Assembly: GCF_025602895.1 (NCBI RefSeq) | Contig: NW_026516206.1 | Coordinates: forward strand, 186,001 to 250,000 | Direction: 5' to 3' | Source: Polychytrium aggregatum | Taxonomy: Eukaryota > Chytridiomycota > Chytridiomycetes > Polychytriales | Length of the DNA stretch: 64,000 bases | In this document: one piece after another, positions 12,241-23,632 of the stretch | Layout: every line of letters starts with the position of its first letter | How positions within the stretch are numbered: the stretch's first letter is position 1 | Translations under genes and position numbers: made by a program | The notes under the pieces: model-generated | Databases searched by the model: none | Told to the model about the DNA's origin: nothing | What the model saw: only the letters and a program-made list of their open reading frames with translations

Positions 12241-15200
12241 CTAAGTTTGGCCTCTCACGGATATCCGACCATTGGTTGGCTCGCCGGTCTTCGTGTCATT
12301 GGCATGGGATTGTCGCCTGTCGCCTGATTGACTGGTCCTCACCGCGCTGCCCTTCACGCTCTTCGGTGCTGACCCGAATGTTGATGGGTTCATAGTTGAG
12401 ATTGGCTCAACTGGCTTTCCCCATAGTTTTGATCCTAGCACAAATATTGATGCCCCCATTGTTCCCAAAATATTCATCAATGCACGAAGGGTAAATATTC
12501 CACTTGGATCCGAGAAGGAGTAGTTGAGAGGATACAGAACCACAACAACTTGCACCCAGAAGGCGATCTGCAGATTCACCAGAGGTCACAGTGAGTATGG
12601 AGGTTTACCGTGCCCTGAATGTTCCCATATTGGGCAAAGTGGGCATGGAGTTGTTTGACATGGCCTCGTCGGGTCGCCACAAACGGCGCCAACGCAAATG
12701 CAGCTGCTCAAGGCAGTGCATTCGCTCCATATCCACACAGAGTCGGTAGTTCTGGACGAACGACAAGAGACTGCTCAAGCGGGGATCGACTGGAGCAGGC
12801 GGCGGTTGTGCCGTTCTTACCGAGGATCTCAGGTTTTTCCCCTCGTTGTACTGCGACGGAACATTTCGAGTTGAGTGCCCGATCCAGAAGCTGGTCAGGA
12901 GGATTGCCATGAATATAAAGAAGATCGAGATCGGGAATGGATCAAAGCTCAGCGTGGTGGAACTTTTGCAGAGCCCAGACGACTCGATGCTGTTCCCGAA
13001 CGAATCGGTGTTGATGATGGTTCGGATCCACTCCAGGGGCGCCGTAAAGTTCCAAACGAGAATAATGCCCTGGTGTTGCGGTTGTCCCGTGTGTCAAAGG
13101 CGTTGCGGGCAGGGGTTGGAAGTGTGTCGTGACGAAATCCATGGTGTCAGTTCGAGCATGCATCCAGGCGAGCATGCATCAATGCGGATACACTCCAGCA
13201 GCATCAGCTTGTACCCTTGCAGTCCATCAAGCCCATCCAGCCATCCAACCACAAACCCATCGACACATCCAACCACAAACCCATCCACACGAACATTCGG
13301 GCACCCGCCCGCCAACACATACCAACGACACCAGCATCGGAGCAGCCATCGTGAAGAAGAGTTCGTGCGGCCTGAAGCTGATGATCTCGGCCTTGGGGTT
13401 CTTGAAGATGCGATAGATGCGCCACATCTTGATGAGCAGTGCGCCAAACATCAGCATCATCGGCAGGACAATCACATATGGCGTCGCCATGCAGGCGGCG
13501 TTGAGCGTATTGGCGTCCTGGATGACATTGTCATCCATGCCCATCAGATAATTGCCACACAGGGCGATGCTGGCGCTGAAGCCCATCAGCACCAGAAACG
13601 TCGGCGACCCGCCCTTGATTTGGGGCTGTTCACGGTTGAGGATGATGAGGAGGGTGATGCCAAGGGTGATAACCTGGCTGAGGGCCGTGATCAAGAATAT
13701 AACGATTCGTAGACCCATCGAGATCAGGTGGCGATTCTCGTAGGGAAAGACGGGGTTGAACTGGCCCATGGGCACGATGCCCTGGAAGTACGTGTTCAGC
13801 GTGTTGGTGAAGGTGAAGTTCAGGCAGTCGTTGGGACCGATGATGGTGTTGCCGTTGACCTGTGAGTCCCAAATCGGCACGACAAGGGTTGTAAGCACCA
13901 CGGGCAAGCTGACTCGTCGCTGTGGACGGTGCGGGAGCTGCAGACCTTCTATCCTGAGCAGACTGCTGGCAACGACTCATGCGACACCCCATCGTTACTC
14001 ATGCGACACTCCATTGTCACTCATCTGCACTACTGCCGCCAGCTTATCTCTGGGTGTTTGGGTCGTGCTGTATCACTTACATCATAAATGGGACCGCAGT
14101 ACCGGGAGTTGTCCGGGAGCGACTTGAGGCGGGCAACTTCGGCCTGAATGGCTGCCACTTGATTGACGTCGAACCAGCCAGAGATCCCGGTGATGTAAGT
14201 AAGGCCGCTGAGCAGGCCAGAGTTGACCATGGCGGTGTCACTGAGCGGCACGCCGTCGATGTAGTTCTGAACGAATGGTCCAAAGATCGTGATCCAGTCA
14301 AAGGAAGCTGTCGCCAGAACGCGGTTGCCATAGTCGCCGCTGGGATCGGTGTTTGCGGCAGCGATGTAGGATCCATTTGAGGCTGCATAGGTCGCCGGGG
14401 GCGTGAGCGGGCGATTGGGCACAAATCAGCAAAGCTCCATTATCGTTTTGCAGGATGGTGTCACGGAACTGTGTCCATACTCACTGAAGACAGCAACAGG
14501 AATGACCGTGTCGGTCTGGTATCCAAGGACCTTGACGCCGTCGGCCAGGAACTGCTGCGAGACTAGATGTAAGGCGTGTGTGAGCTAAGTGCATCGCAAA
14601 TGAGTGGCCGAAGGATTGCGTGCCCACCTTGGGTTTCGGCAAATGGATAGTAGAATGTGCCGATGCTTCGGGTGATCATTTTCGCTCCAGGAATGGCCTT
14701 CTGCAGACCCAAGAGAAACATATTGGCGTGGATCATCGTTCTTGGGACCTCCATTGGAAGTAGATACCCAATTGGGATGTTGCCATTTGCGAAGCTGACG
14801 TCCGACCGGCTCTTGGCAAACAGACCAGCAGCGTATCCAGTCAAGTACTTTGCTTCCTCCTGGCGCAAGGAGTACCAGCGCGTGTTGGCCGGGATGGGGT
14901 TGATGTTGGAGGTCGTCCAGGTGAGAACCTTGAGGCTGGGAAAGTTCTGGGTCAAGGTCACGGTGAGATTGAGCTGCTGGGAAATGGTCACTCCCAGGAT
15001 GGCAATGTCGATGGAGTTTTGTTGGATAGTGTCGTGAATGAGCTGGTAGTTGGTGTTGAAGCCAATGTTGAAGAGCGTGTAGATGGATATAGAGCTTCCG
15101 AACTGAATCTTGAGGTTATTGAGTCCAACGTTGAGCGAGTGTCCGAAACCAGAGTCTGCGAGGTGCAGCATGGCAGTTCGCTCGGGTTAGTGTCGTAGCC

Positions 15201-16531
15201 GGACCGCGAGTGCTATCGCAAACGGGCAGAGTAGGGTGTTGAATCAACGGCAGCTATGGGTGGGCTCGCGAACGAGACTGCACCTGTTGGCGGACTCGAG
15301 CAAGTCAGCAGGATGTTGATCGGTGGGCGATCTACAAGCATCGTGGATGTGGCGAGTTGTCAGTGGCATGGCAAGCACAAGCAATATGAGTAAAACTACC
15401 GACGCCATTTGTAGCGACATCCACGGCCGATACCGATCCAGATACCGAGGATCTGGTCGAATGTGTCGGTGTGCACCATCGCTGCGGATGAGGCTCGATG
15501 GACATACATGTGAGAGTGTAGACGAGGCTCAGGTCGTGGAAGGTCTGCTTTCCGTCAAAGGATATGAGGGCCTTGGCCTGCTGCCCCAGAGACACCTGTG
15601 CGATGCCAGCGTCGGTGAAGCCTGTGAGGGTGTTGCCACTGAGCTGGGCAGCAATGTCGTAGTAGCTGGAGGCATTGACCACGCTGACGATGCGAATGGC
15701 GGGGGATACGTTGGCCAAGGCGAGCAGATTGTTGGGCATAGCGGGAAGGGCAATGATGACTGTGTTTCCGCCGTTGGCAAGCAGTGAGCGAGCGTTGATG
15801 CCTTGGCCCTGGGTGGAGGCTGTAACGGCTCCGCTGAGACGCGAGGCTGTCGAGTGTATCGGGGCGATTGTAAGTATGAGCATAGGAACGGAGCTCAACA
15901 GCTCGTGACTGCAAAATTACGACGTGCGATGGTGTGCACCGCTGGCTTATAGCGGCACCTGCGGTGGAACAGTGTCATAGCGTGTGATCGCATGCAACTG
16001 ACAAAGATCCCCACGGAGATGCCAGCAGCAGAGTGGCTGCGGTGTGTGCGAACAGATTCAGGTGCCTGGGTATCAGCAAACCCAGATGCCCGAACAAGGC
16101 AGCGAGATGGAAAACTCACGATCGTAAACCAGCAGAGAGTCGACGACACCCGCGCTCACGGTAAAGCCGTCCGTGACATTGAAAACGCAGGCGCCTTCGT
16201 CCATCGCGGGGCTCTGGAAGACAACGGCGGTGGTGTTGACGTTGCCGCCAGTGCTTGCGGAGCTGAATGTGGCCGTTGCGATGGAGCTCCGGCCCGTGGT
16301 AGGGTTCCAGACGGCGACGCGGTAGGTTCTCGAGGGATCATAGTAGCCAGCGAGGGTGAGGCTGATGGTTGTGCCGCCGGCAATGGGGAAGATATTGGGC
16401 GAGGCAGAGAGGACAGAGAATGCAGCTGCATATGCAGCCAGGGCCAGGACGAGCAGGCACTTGGCCAGCAGCCGGCCAGTCGAAACAACGGACAGCATTG
16501 TCGCGACAGGCATCATCGACACCATCGACAT
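12241..16531 (-). CDS. Class C GPCR with TIG domain and BMP/PnrA-like ligand-binding ectodomain
   Basis: Predicted ligand-sensing seven-helix receptor. Exons 16120-16531, 15508-15846, 15446-15481 (36 nt), 14628-15155, 14485-14562, 14081-14382, 13323-13859, 12821-13069, one near 12609-12700 (junction unresolved), 12241-12567; all phases agree apart from the unresolved junction. Domains: signal peptide (LLVLALAAYAAAFS); IPT/TIG domain (ASPNIFPIAGGTTISLTLAG); BMP/PnrA-type periplasmic-binding domain with DSGFGHSLNVGL, RQEEAKYLTGYAAGLFAKS and VSQQFLADGVKVLGYQTD; then 7tm_3 helices including RIVIFLITALSQVITLGITL, TPYVIVLPMMLMFGALLIKM, SIFFIFMAILLTSFWIGHS, NVPSQYNEGK and IAFWVQVVVVLYPLNYSF. The BMP plus 7tm_3 pairing is known from Dictyostelium Grl receptors. 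The C-terminal tail is short and Ser/Thr-rich. Ligand unknown. Start could also be the Met at 16498. Confidence 0.85.
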
Positions 16532-17133
16532 CGCGCAAGGCCGAGTATCGATGTTGGGGTGGAAAGGGCGATGCGGCCAAGTCGAGGGATTTGTACTGCG
16601 GCGGTTTCTGTCAAAGCCATCGACACATGCGACACTGGATCACGAGCAGGCTGGTGGGTGATGTCAGGCTGGCAAAACGAGCTGCGTGCTGGGCCAGAGC
16701 AACCATCTGCCGGGCCTGCAGTGGATGCATTGGATTCAGTGATGCAGTGGACATTGGATGCATGTCATGCTTATGAACAGCAAAGTCTGCCCAGGACGTG
16801 TGAGTGCGAAAGCAGTGCGAATGGCGCTGATTGGGAGAGTCCTCGGCGCTGATTGTTGTCCATGGGGTCAATCTCTGGGTGACCACGTTTGAGGTGACCG
16901 CTGTATATGCCCCAGAACCATCTTCTTCGGGAGCAAGTCCATGAATACAATCGGGACGCCCACGGAGCACCCCCAAACGCGTCGCTGAGGATCCAGCGCA
17001 ATCACGATTCCCAGCATGCTGACTGAATTCACAACCCGCCAAGTCCATGAGCAGGGCGGCCTCGGTATCGGGTGTCCTCCATTCAGCGTGCAACAGCCAG
17101 GCGGTCGCCACGGCGCTATCTATTCCTGCAGTA
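16532..17133. other. Receptor upstream region
   Basis: About 600 bp between the receptor start and the MITE. A long minus-strand frame (16611-17282) crosses the MITE boundary, has no family features and is not believed. Presumably receptor promoter; no motif recognised. Confidence 0.4.
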
Positions 17134-17543
17134 CAGTCAATCCAGAAAGAAACGGGACAGTCGTAGGCTCCAGTGGGCAAGCCATGCGATTGTTTCCCGT
17201 CCTGGTTGGCAATCTCTTTGTGTGGTGCATTCACTCGATGTGGGAGTGTGATGCATTCACTCGACTCTCGGGACAGTTCCATGGTGTATCGATATCAAGA
17301 TGCTCGGCCTTATCGAGTCGCTTGGCTTCCCGGCACTGTGAGCACACCTGGAGATCGAGTCGCTTGAATCGACGTTGCCTGGCTGGTGCCTTTCGCTTGC
17401 GGGGAGCCATCTGAGCGAGAAAGCGTCCTTGATTCAGATCCAGAAACACATCACTGAACGGTCATGGCGAGCGTGCGATGTGTTGAGTAAGAACATTCAC
17501 CAACGGCCAAAATCCGGGGTGTCTCGATTCATTGGATTGGCCG
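17134..17543 (-). mobile_element. 410-bp MITE with TIRs and TA target-site duplication
   Basis: The left end reads cagtcaatccagaaagaaac and the right end, in reverse complement, cggccaatccaatgaatcga. Both are followed inward by gggaca- or gacac-like cores similar to the ends of the Fanzor-mariner element (42836-46471). TA lies directly outside both ends (17132-17133 and 17544-17545), the Tc1/mariner target signature. Internally there is a 59-codon minus-strand frame starting at 17410 (MAPRKRKAPARQ) with a CSQC motif, shared with the 1434-1807 copy. It encodes no transposase, so it would depend on one supplied elsewhere. Confidence 0.8.
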
Positions 17544-17945
17544 TATCTCGCCCGTCCGCAACAGCAGACGCGGTATCAGCCCTTGCCCGTTTCGCCGCTG
17601 CGGCTTGGCAGACCGCGCGCAACAAGGCCGGTGGCTTGCCTGGTCGGTATCCACCTGGCTGCGCACGCTGATCTGGTGGCCGTGCAGCTCACGCAATCCA
17701 GAAATGCGGGCTGGTGTGGTGTCACAGCGTACCGTTGCGCCTCGGAAGGTTGCGAATTCTGGCCAATCGCTCCCACGTGGGCCCACGAATGAAACCAAAT
17801 AAATGCCCGGGTGTTTGCCCTCACATCGCCGCCAGCATCGACCCAGCATCCACCACCCGCCCACCATCCAAAGCACTCGCCGCTTGAGCCGGGCGCTCGC
17901 CACCCGCTGCCCTCTTCCGTTTCATTCGTCTCAGTCTATATCCAG

Positions 17946-20900
17946 ATGAAGTTCCCCACTATTGAGTCCAAAGCCGACCGCGGCACAATGTCTCGGGATG
18001 CCGGAAACAACAGGTCGCGAACCAGCCTCGGGCTCCAGGCCGAGCGCGAACCGACCTTGGAGATCATCCCGGTCTTCCGAACGCTCTCCGTCGAGATCAA
18101 GAACCCTGCCAAGAAGAAGGCCCAGGTTGCCAAAGGTGAAAAGGACTGGAAGAAAGAAGACATTCATATCATTCCGCTCGAGGACCTCTACAACCGCCTC
18201 GGTGCCCGCACTGTTTATGACGGCGGCATGCTTAGCGCCGTCGCTGCCCAGAAGCTCAAGTTCAGCGGCTCCAACACACTCACGCCCGTCCGCGAAAACC
18301 AAGTCCTCAAGGTGCTCGGTTTCTTTTTTGGCGGCTTCTGCATGTTGATGTGGTGCGCCGCCATCATCGTCTTTCTCTCCTACTGGCCCCTCCCCCAGCT
18401 CGACAACCAGGCCCCGAGCATCTACAACCTCGCCCTGGTCGTCCTCCTCTTGGTTGTCATTCTCTTCCAAGGAGTCTTCTATGCCTGGCAGGATTGGTCC
18501 TCGAGCTCGGTCATGAAGAAGATCCACGGCCTCCTCGCTCAGGAAGCCATTGTCTTCCGCGACGGCAAGTCCATGGTTATCCCTGCCAGTCAAGTCGTTG
18601 TTGGTGACATCATCGAGCTCAAGCTCGGCGCCAAGGTTCCCGCCGACTGCCGCATCATCGAGTGCTCTGGCGACCTCGCCTTTGATCGCTCCATTCTCAC
18701 CGGCGAGGCCATTGCCGTCAAAGGAAACGTCGCCAATACCGACCCGTCCTTCACTGAAACCAAGAACATTGCTTTTATGGGAACATCCATCGTCAACGGC
18801 AGCGGCAAGGCCGTCGTCGTCTTCACCGGCGACAACACCATGATGGGGCACATCGCCTCGCTGACGGCCAAGAAGAAGGTCGAGCAGACTCTTCTGCAGA
18901 AGGAAATCATCAATTTTGTCACCTTTGTCGCCGGTGTCGCCTTCTTCTGTGGCATCGTGTGCATGCTCATCTGGGGCTTTGTCTTGAACAAGCAGCCAAA
19001 GCCCCAGTACGATCTTATTGGCATGCTTGGCAACCTCTGTGGCATTATTGTTGCCTTTGTGCCTGAGGGTCTCCCCATCTGCATGTCCGTGACGCTGACA
19101 GTGATTGCCAGAAAAATGGCCAAGCAGGTAATGTCACAGTTGGTGTAACCAGCAACCAGACGAATGCAGGTTCAAGGACGTACATTATGCCCTTCGTCCA
19201 GATGATTTCCCCCAAGGAGTGGCGAGTCAGCGTTCTAATATTGCTCTCTTCATGACATCTATCGCATCCCGACACAAATAGAACGTCCTAGTCAAGAACC
19301 TGACGACCATCGAGACCCTGGGCGCCGTCTCTGTCATTTGCAGCGACAAAACCGGAACTCTCACGCAGAACAAGATGACCGTCACTACTGTGAGCTTTGG
19401 TGGAGACTCTGCGACCAAGCCTTCGCCCCGTACAGGCCAACTTCTCCACCGTATTGCCGCCCAATGTTGCGACGCCAAGTTCCAGGACCCAGACACGGTT
19501 CCCCTTGACAAGCGAACTGCCTCTGGCGACGCCACAGATATTGCCGTGCTGAAATACGCTGAGGCACAGGGCTCTGTTGCTCAGATTCGCTCGTCGTTCA
19601 AAAAGATCTTCACGATTCCCTTCAACAGCCGCAACAAATGGATGCTCACAATGCAGGAAATCGGCGACTGCGAAGTACCCGAGCTGTGTGGCTCCACCCT
19701 GTTCATCAAGGGTGCTCCCGATATTCTCTTCGAGAAGGTGACCCATACGATCACCCCGGACGGATCCATCGTTCCGTTCTCAGGAGAGATTCGACAGAAT
19801 ATCCAAGCGTCCCAGCTCGAGTGGGCAGGACAAGGAAAGCGTGTCATTGCCGTGGCCTACAAGAAAATCGACGAAGCCCAGGTGCTGACCGCTGCGGGAA
19901 TCCAAGATGGCCTTGAGCCCTTCGCCTATGCGTCAATCGGTGATCTGACCCTCGTTGGTCTGCTGGGTATTGTCGATCCACCAAGACCTGAGATTCGTGG
20001 AACCATTGAAACCTGTCGCAAGGCGCACATTCGTGTCGCCATGGGTACGTTGATTTGGTTGAGAGCATGCAAATGGATACTGGGGAGTTTTGTTCCGAGC
20101 CAGCAGCCAATGGCTAGACATTTTGTAACGCAAATGCGCTGCTGACGAGCGCGGAGCTATCCTACTGCTCGGAGTCAGTGTGTACATCACGCACTAATCG
20201 ATGTCATGCTGTTCCATAAACTTCCACCAGTCACTGGCGATTTCTCGTCGACCGCGGTTGCTATTGCCCGCGATGTAGGAATCGTGACTGCGAGCAACGT
20301 GGATACCATCACCGACCTCGACAAGGCAGTGTCTAGGATCCACAAGGATCCAAAGGGCGAGCGCCCATCCTTGCTGGACCGCGTCTCCATGGCCTTTCGA
20401 AGAACGTCTAGCAACACCACAAACCCAGCAAAGAAGAGCGCATATCTGCGCGCTGAGATTACCGAGATTGAGAATGATGGTCGTGCCATCGTCATCTCTG
20501 GCTCTGAGCTCTCCGCACTGACGGATGAGCACTGGGACAAGATCTGCAGTTACCAAGAGCTCGTTTTCGCTCGTACTTCGCCCGAACAAAAGTTGATGAT
20601 CGTCGAGGAGTTCAAGAAGCGCCAGGAAATCGTTGCTGTCACCGGCGACGGTGTCAATGACTCGCCTGCACTCAAGGCTGCGAACGTCGGAGTTGCCATG
20701 GGTGGAGGCTCCGAGGTCGCCATGGAGTCTGCTTCGCTGGTCCTGGTCGACAACAACTTTTCGTCACTTCTGGCTGGCATCGAGAGCGGCCGCCTGTGCT
20801 TCGACAACATCAAGAAGGTTATCATGTACTTGATCCCATCCGGATCATGGTCCGAGCTGTGGCCTGTTCTCCTTTCCGTTTTTCTCGGCATACCCCTGCC

Positions 20901-21582
20901 CTTGAATGCCGCTCTCTGTCTTGTGGTCTGCTGTATTACCGATGTCTTTCCCTCGATCGCTTTGATCTACGAGTCGTCCGAAAGCGATCTGATGACCCGC
21001 CCCCCTCGAAATCCCAAGAAGGACAAGCTCGTGGACGGCCCGATGTTTATCCACGTGTACTTTTTCATCGGCATGATGGAGTGTGTGTTTGCACACGTCA
21101 TCTTCTCTCTCTACTTCTTTGAAGTCACCGGCGTCGGTTTCAAGGACTTTGTGTTCCAGTACGGCAACCTCACGAACGACCCGATCTTGTTCCCCAACGG
21201 AGTGAGCCTGAGCCAGGCACAATACCAACAAGTCCTCTACTCGGCAAATTCGGTCTATTTTGTGGCTCTTGTTGTGATGCAGCTCTTCGGAAACATGTAT
21301 GCGTCGCGCACTCGATTCAACTCGGTCATTCAGCAAAACCCATTCTGGGGTCCCACACGCAACCTGTACCTGGTCGGATGCACCTTCGCCTCGCTTGCCT
21401 TTACCGCGATATTCGTATACACCCCGGCCTTCAACAACTTATTCCAATGCGGTCCGATTCCTGCCAAGTACTGGTTCATCCCCATCGGCTTTGGTATGAT
21501 CATCATCGTGATGGATGAGCTACGAAAACTCGCCGTTCGAATCTATGGACACGATTCGTTCATTGGAAAAATATCATGGTAG
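17946..21582 (+). CDS. Fungal P-type ATPase related to Na+/K+-ATPase alpha, divergent ion site
   Basis: Three exons, 17946-19127, 19282-20044 and 20231-21582, sum to exactly 1,098 codons plus stop. In order: Lys-rich N-terminus with a second possible Met at 17988, TM1-2, actuator loop with LTGEA, TM4 FVPEGLPICMSVTLTVIARK, phosphorylation motif CSDKTGTLTQNKMT, nucleotide-binding KGAPDILF, hinge VTGDGVNDSPALKAANVG, and TM5-10. TM5 begins with IPSGSWSELWPVLLSVF and TM6 reads VVCCITDVFPSIALIYE. In Na+/K+-ATPase TM6 carries two cation-binding Asp (CIDLGTD); here the first is Cys and only the second remains. All catalytic-cycle motifs are intact, so it should hydrolyse ATP, but its transported ion is uncertain. 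It is clearly different from the two arm ATPases. Confidence 0.9.
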
Positions 21583-21983
21583 AGCAGAGCATGGGCATGG
21601 GCTCTCAAATTTCATTTGTCACTTTTGGATACCTCAGCAAATATAGTACAAACACAATGGTTGTCAAACTGTAGTTGACACATAACATGAGGCAGTCAGG
21701 AGTACTGGGAGACCGACAGTCCATTGAGGGTTGCTGTTGTCCCGGCATGTGGCAGCGATCCAGGGGTGGTGATCTATGGCGAGCGATTGGCCGATGACCA
21801 CTACAGTTGGTGTCGGTCGCTGACGACAAGTTCGTCTTGGAGGGACACGTTTGAAGACATGGGGTTGATCTCCAGGGGGTGGCGATCGATCTGCTGATGG
21901 CGTTGTTGATAGAGGGCTTTTAGACATGAACCGAGCTTTTGAGCAGGCCAGATCAAGAAATTGGCTCGTTTCCTTGGATGGCG

Positions 21984-22040
21984 CTCAATTCAATTCCAAT
22001 TCAATTCAAATTCCAATTCAATTCCAATTCAATTCCAATT
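21984..22040. repeat. (aattc)n-like simple repeat, right arm
   Basis: Alternating aattc and caatt units; mirror of 11815-11871. Confidence 0.8.
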
Positions 22041-22524
22041 GACAGAGGAATGCAAGTATAGATCGACGCCATGCCCACCTCCCTTGCGAGACAAGCCAGT
22101 GCCCTCGCCGGATTTGCCCCTCGTGAACCGTCTCTCGTCAAGCTTGATCCTGATTGAAAGCTCCCGATCAAAGCTTGTCTCCGTGCCAACAATTTACAGT
22201 AAGCCCCCGTTTACGGATCAACAACGTCACTCCGTCTTGTTGCTTGTGTACGATTGGTCGAAATTCGGATCGAGGAGGGGGTGACGTCGCCGTGCGACCC
22301 AACACAACGTCATCCCAGCGACACGCCGACACGCCTACACCCCGAATAGATCAATAATCGGCTGCCTTATTGTACAACCACATAGGTATTCAGTTTCGGC
22401 GGCACTGGATTAGCTTAAATACGTGGGCATTTGAGCTGTGCGCGCTCGCTTTATCTGGCGATTACGTACCCAGCATGATCGGCGGATCCATAATCTGAGC
22501 GCAAAAGAACCCGAGTGGCCAGAA

Positions 22525-22751
22525 ATGGATCGAAATCATCAGACTTACCTCATCTTTTTATTCATTGGCGCCATTTTGGGCTTGCTTGTGCTTGACCTCG
22601 AAGTGAACCAGGACCACGAACACCATAAGACGCGAACGCGGGGAGGGGGAGAACGCCCCACTCGCTTTTTTTACTTTCCTCACGTTCTACCCTTCTCCAC
22701 ATTCCTTCCGCCATTTATCAGGCTCTTTGATCATCTCTCTAGCTATATTCG
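22525..22751 (+). other. Possible small membrane-protein exon upstream of the ATPase
   Basis: An ATG frame begins MDRNHQTYLIFLFIGAILGL, continues with LVLDLEV, a His- and Arg-rich stretch and a second hydrophobic patch. It ends at a good donor (GTATGT) at 22752. A further short hydrophobic frame (MPLVSSVAVFVSTSLVTMSF, then ERYYRVWHGRFK) lies on the same strand near 23070-23185, before the ATPase start at 23633. A continuous gene could not be assembled, so this may be chance or a tiny accessory protein. Confidence 0.25.
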
Positions 22752-23632
22752 GTATGTAACTGGCACCGTCAGGCGAAAGTATCTCTGACACCAGCACTTA
22801 GATATAGATTAGTCACGGAATAGTAGCCTTAGCTTAGCCTGACTTGCGCCGGCTCAGAAGCAGGTAGCTGATCAGCGCTTCAGGTATACGATCCCGCGCA
22901 CTACACTGGCAAAAATATTGATACGTATTGAATTTATGCCAATAAACCTTTACCAGTGACCGTAGTAAAGCCGACGGTATAGTAATGACAAAGAAACCCC
23001 CCCAAAATGGATCGGAAAAAAAGGCAGACATTGTAAGTTATACTTGCCGCGTTGTAACCAGAATCTAGTTGATACATGCCACTCGTGTCTTCTGTCGCTG
23101 TCTTTGTCAGCACGTCTTTGGTCACTATGTCTTTCATCACCATGTATTTTGAGCGATATTATCGCGTGTGGCATGGGCGTTTCAAGTAGACGTAGTCGGT
23201 TTATATCATAAACCGCCCTTAGATCCCAACCTTGAGCGTGTATTCACTCAATTAGTTTAGTATATCGTTATCTTCATGTAGCTATACATGTTGATAAGCA
23301 CATGCAAATATGCTACCATATAGCTTTATGGACTCTTACTGCTGATTATAAATCCAGCACGGAGGGGCCAGCCGTCCGTATTTTGATTTGTTCCCTTTTG
23401 GGCTTCGTCCAGTCGCGGCGTCTCGGCGTTGTCATTCACCATCGTACCCAGTGAATTACTAGATATATATATATTATTTGTATTTGAATCACATTACACT
23501 CTTTTACAGCAAGAAACTGTACAGTATAATCGCTTGTGATTTTGAAATGATCTCCGCACTTAGTGGTTCCAGTGCTACCGATGACGATAGTGTCCTTTGA
23601 TTCACCTGTTTATTCGATTATATTTGGCAGTT

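Noticed and set aside
11928-12395. Plus-strand frame of 155 codons at the inner edge of the left arm
   Set aside because: It crosses the palindrome junction at 12135. The mirror frame (21664-21927) has a different end after the junction, and neither resembles a protein.
16611-17282. Minus-strand open frame of 223 codons upstream of the receptor
   Set aside because: It runs through the MITE boundary into unrelated sequence, has no recognisable domain and contains low-quality composition. Likely chance in GC-rich DNA.
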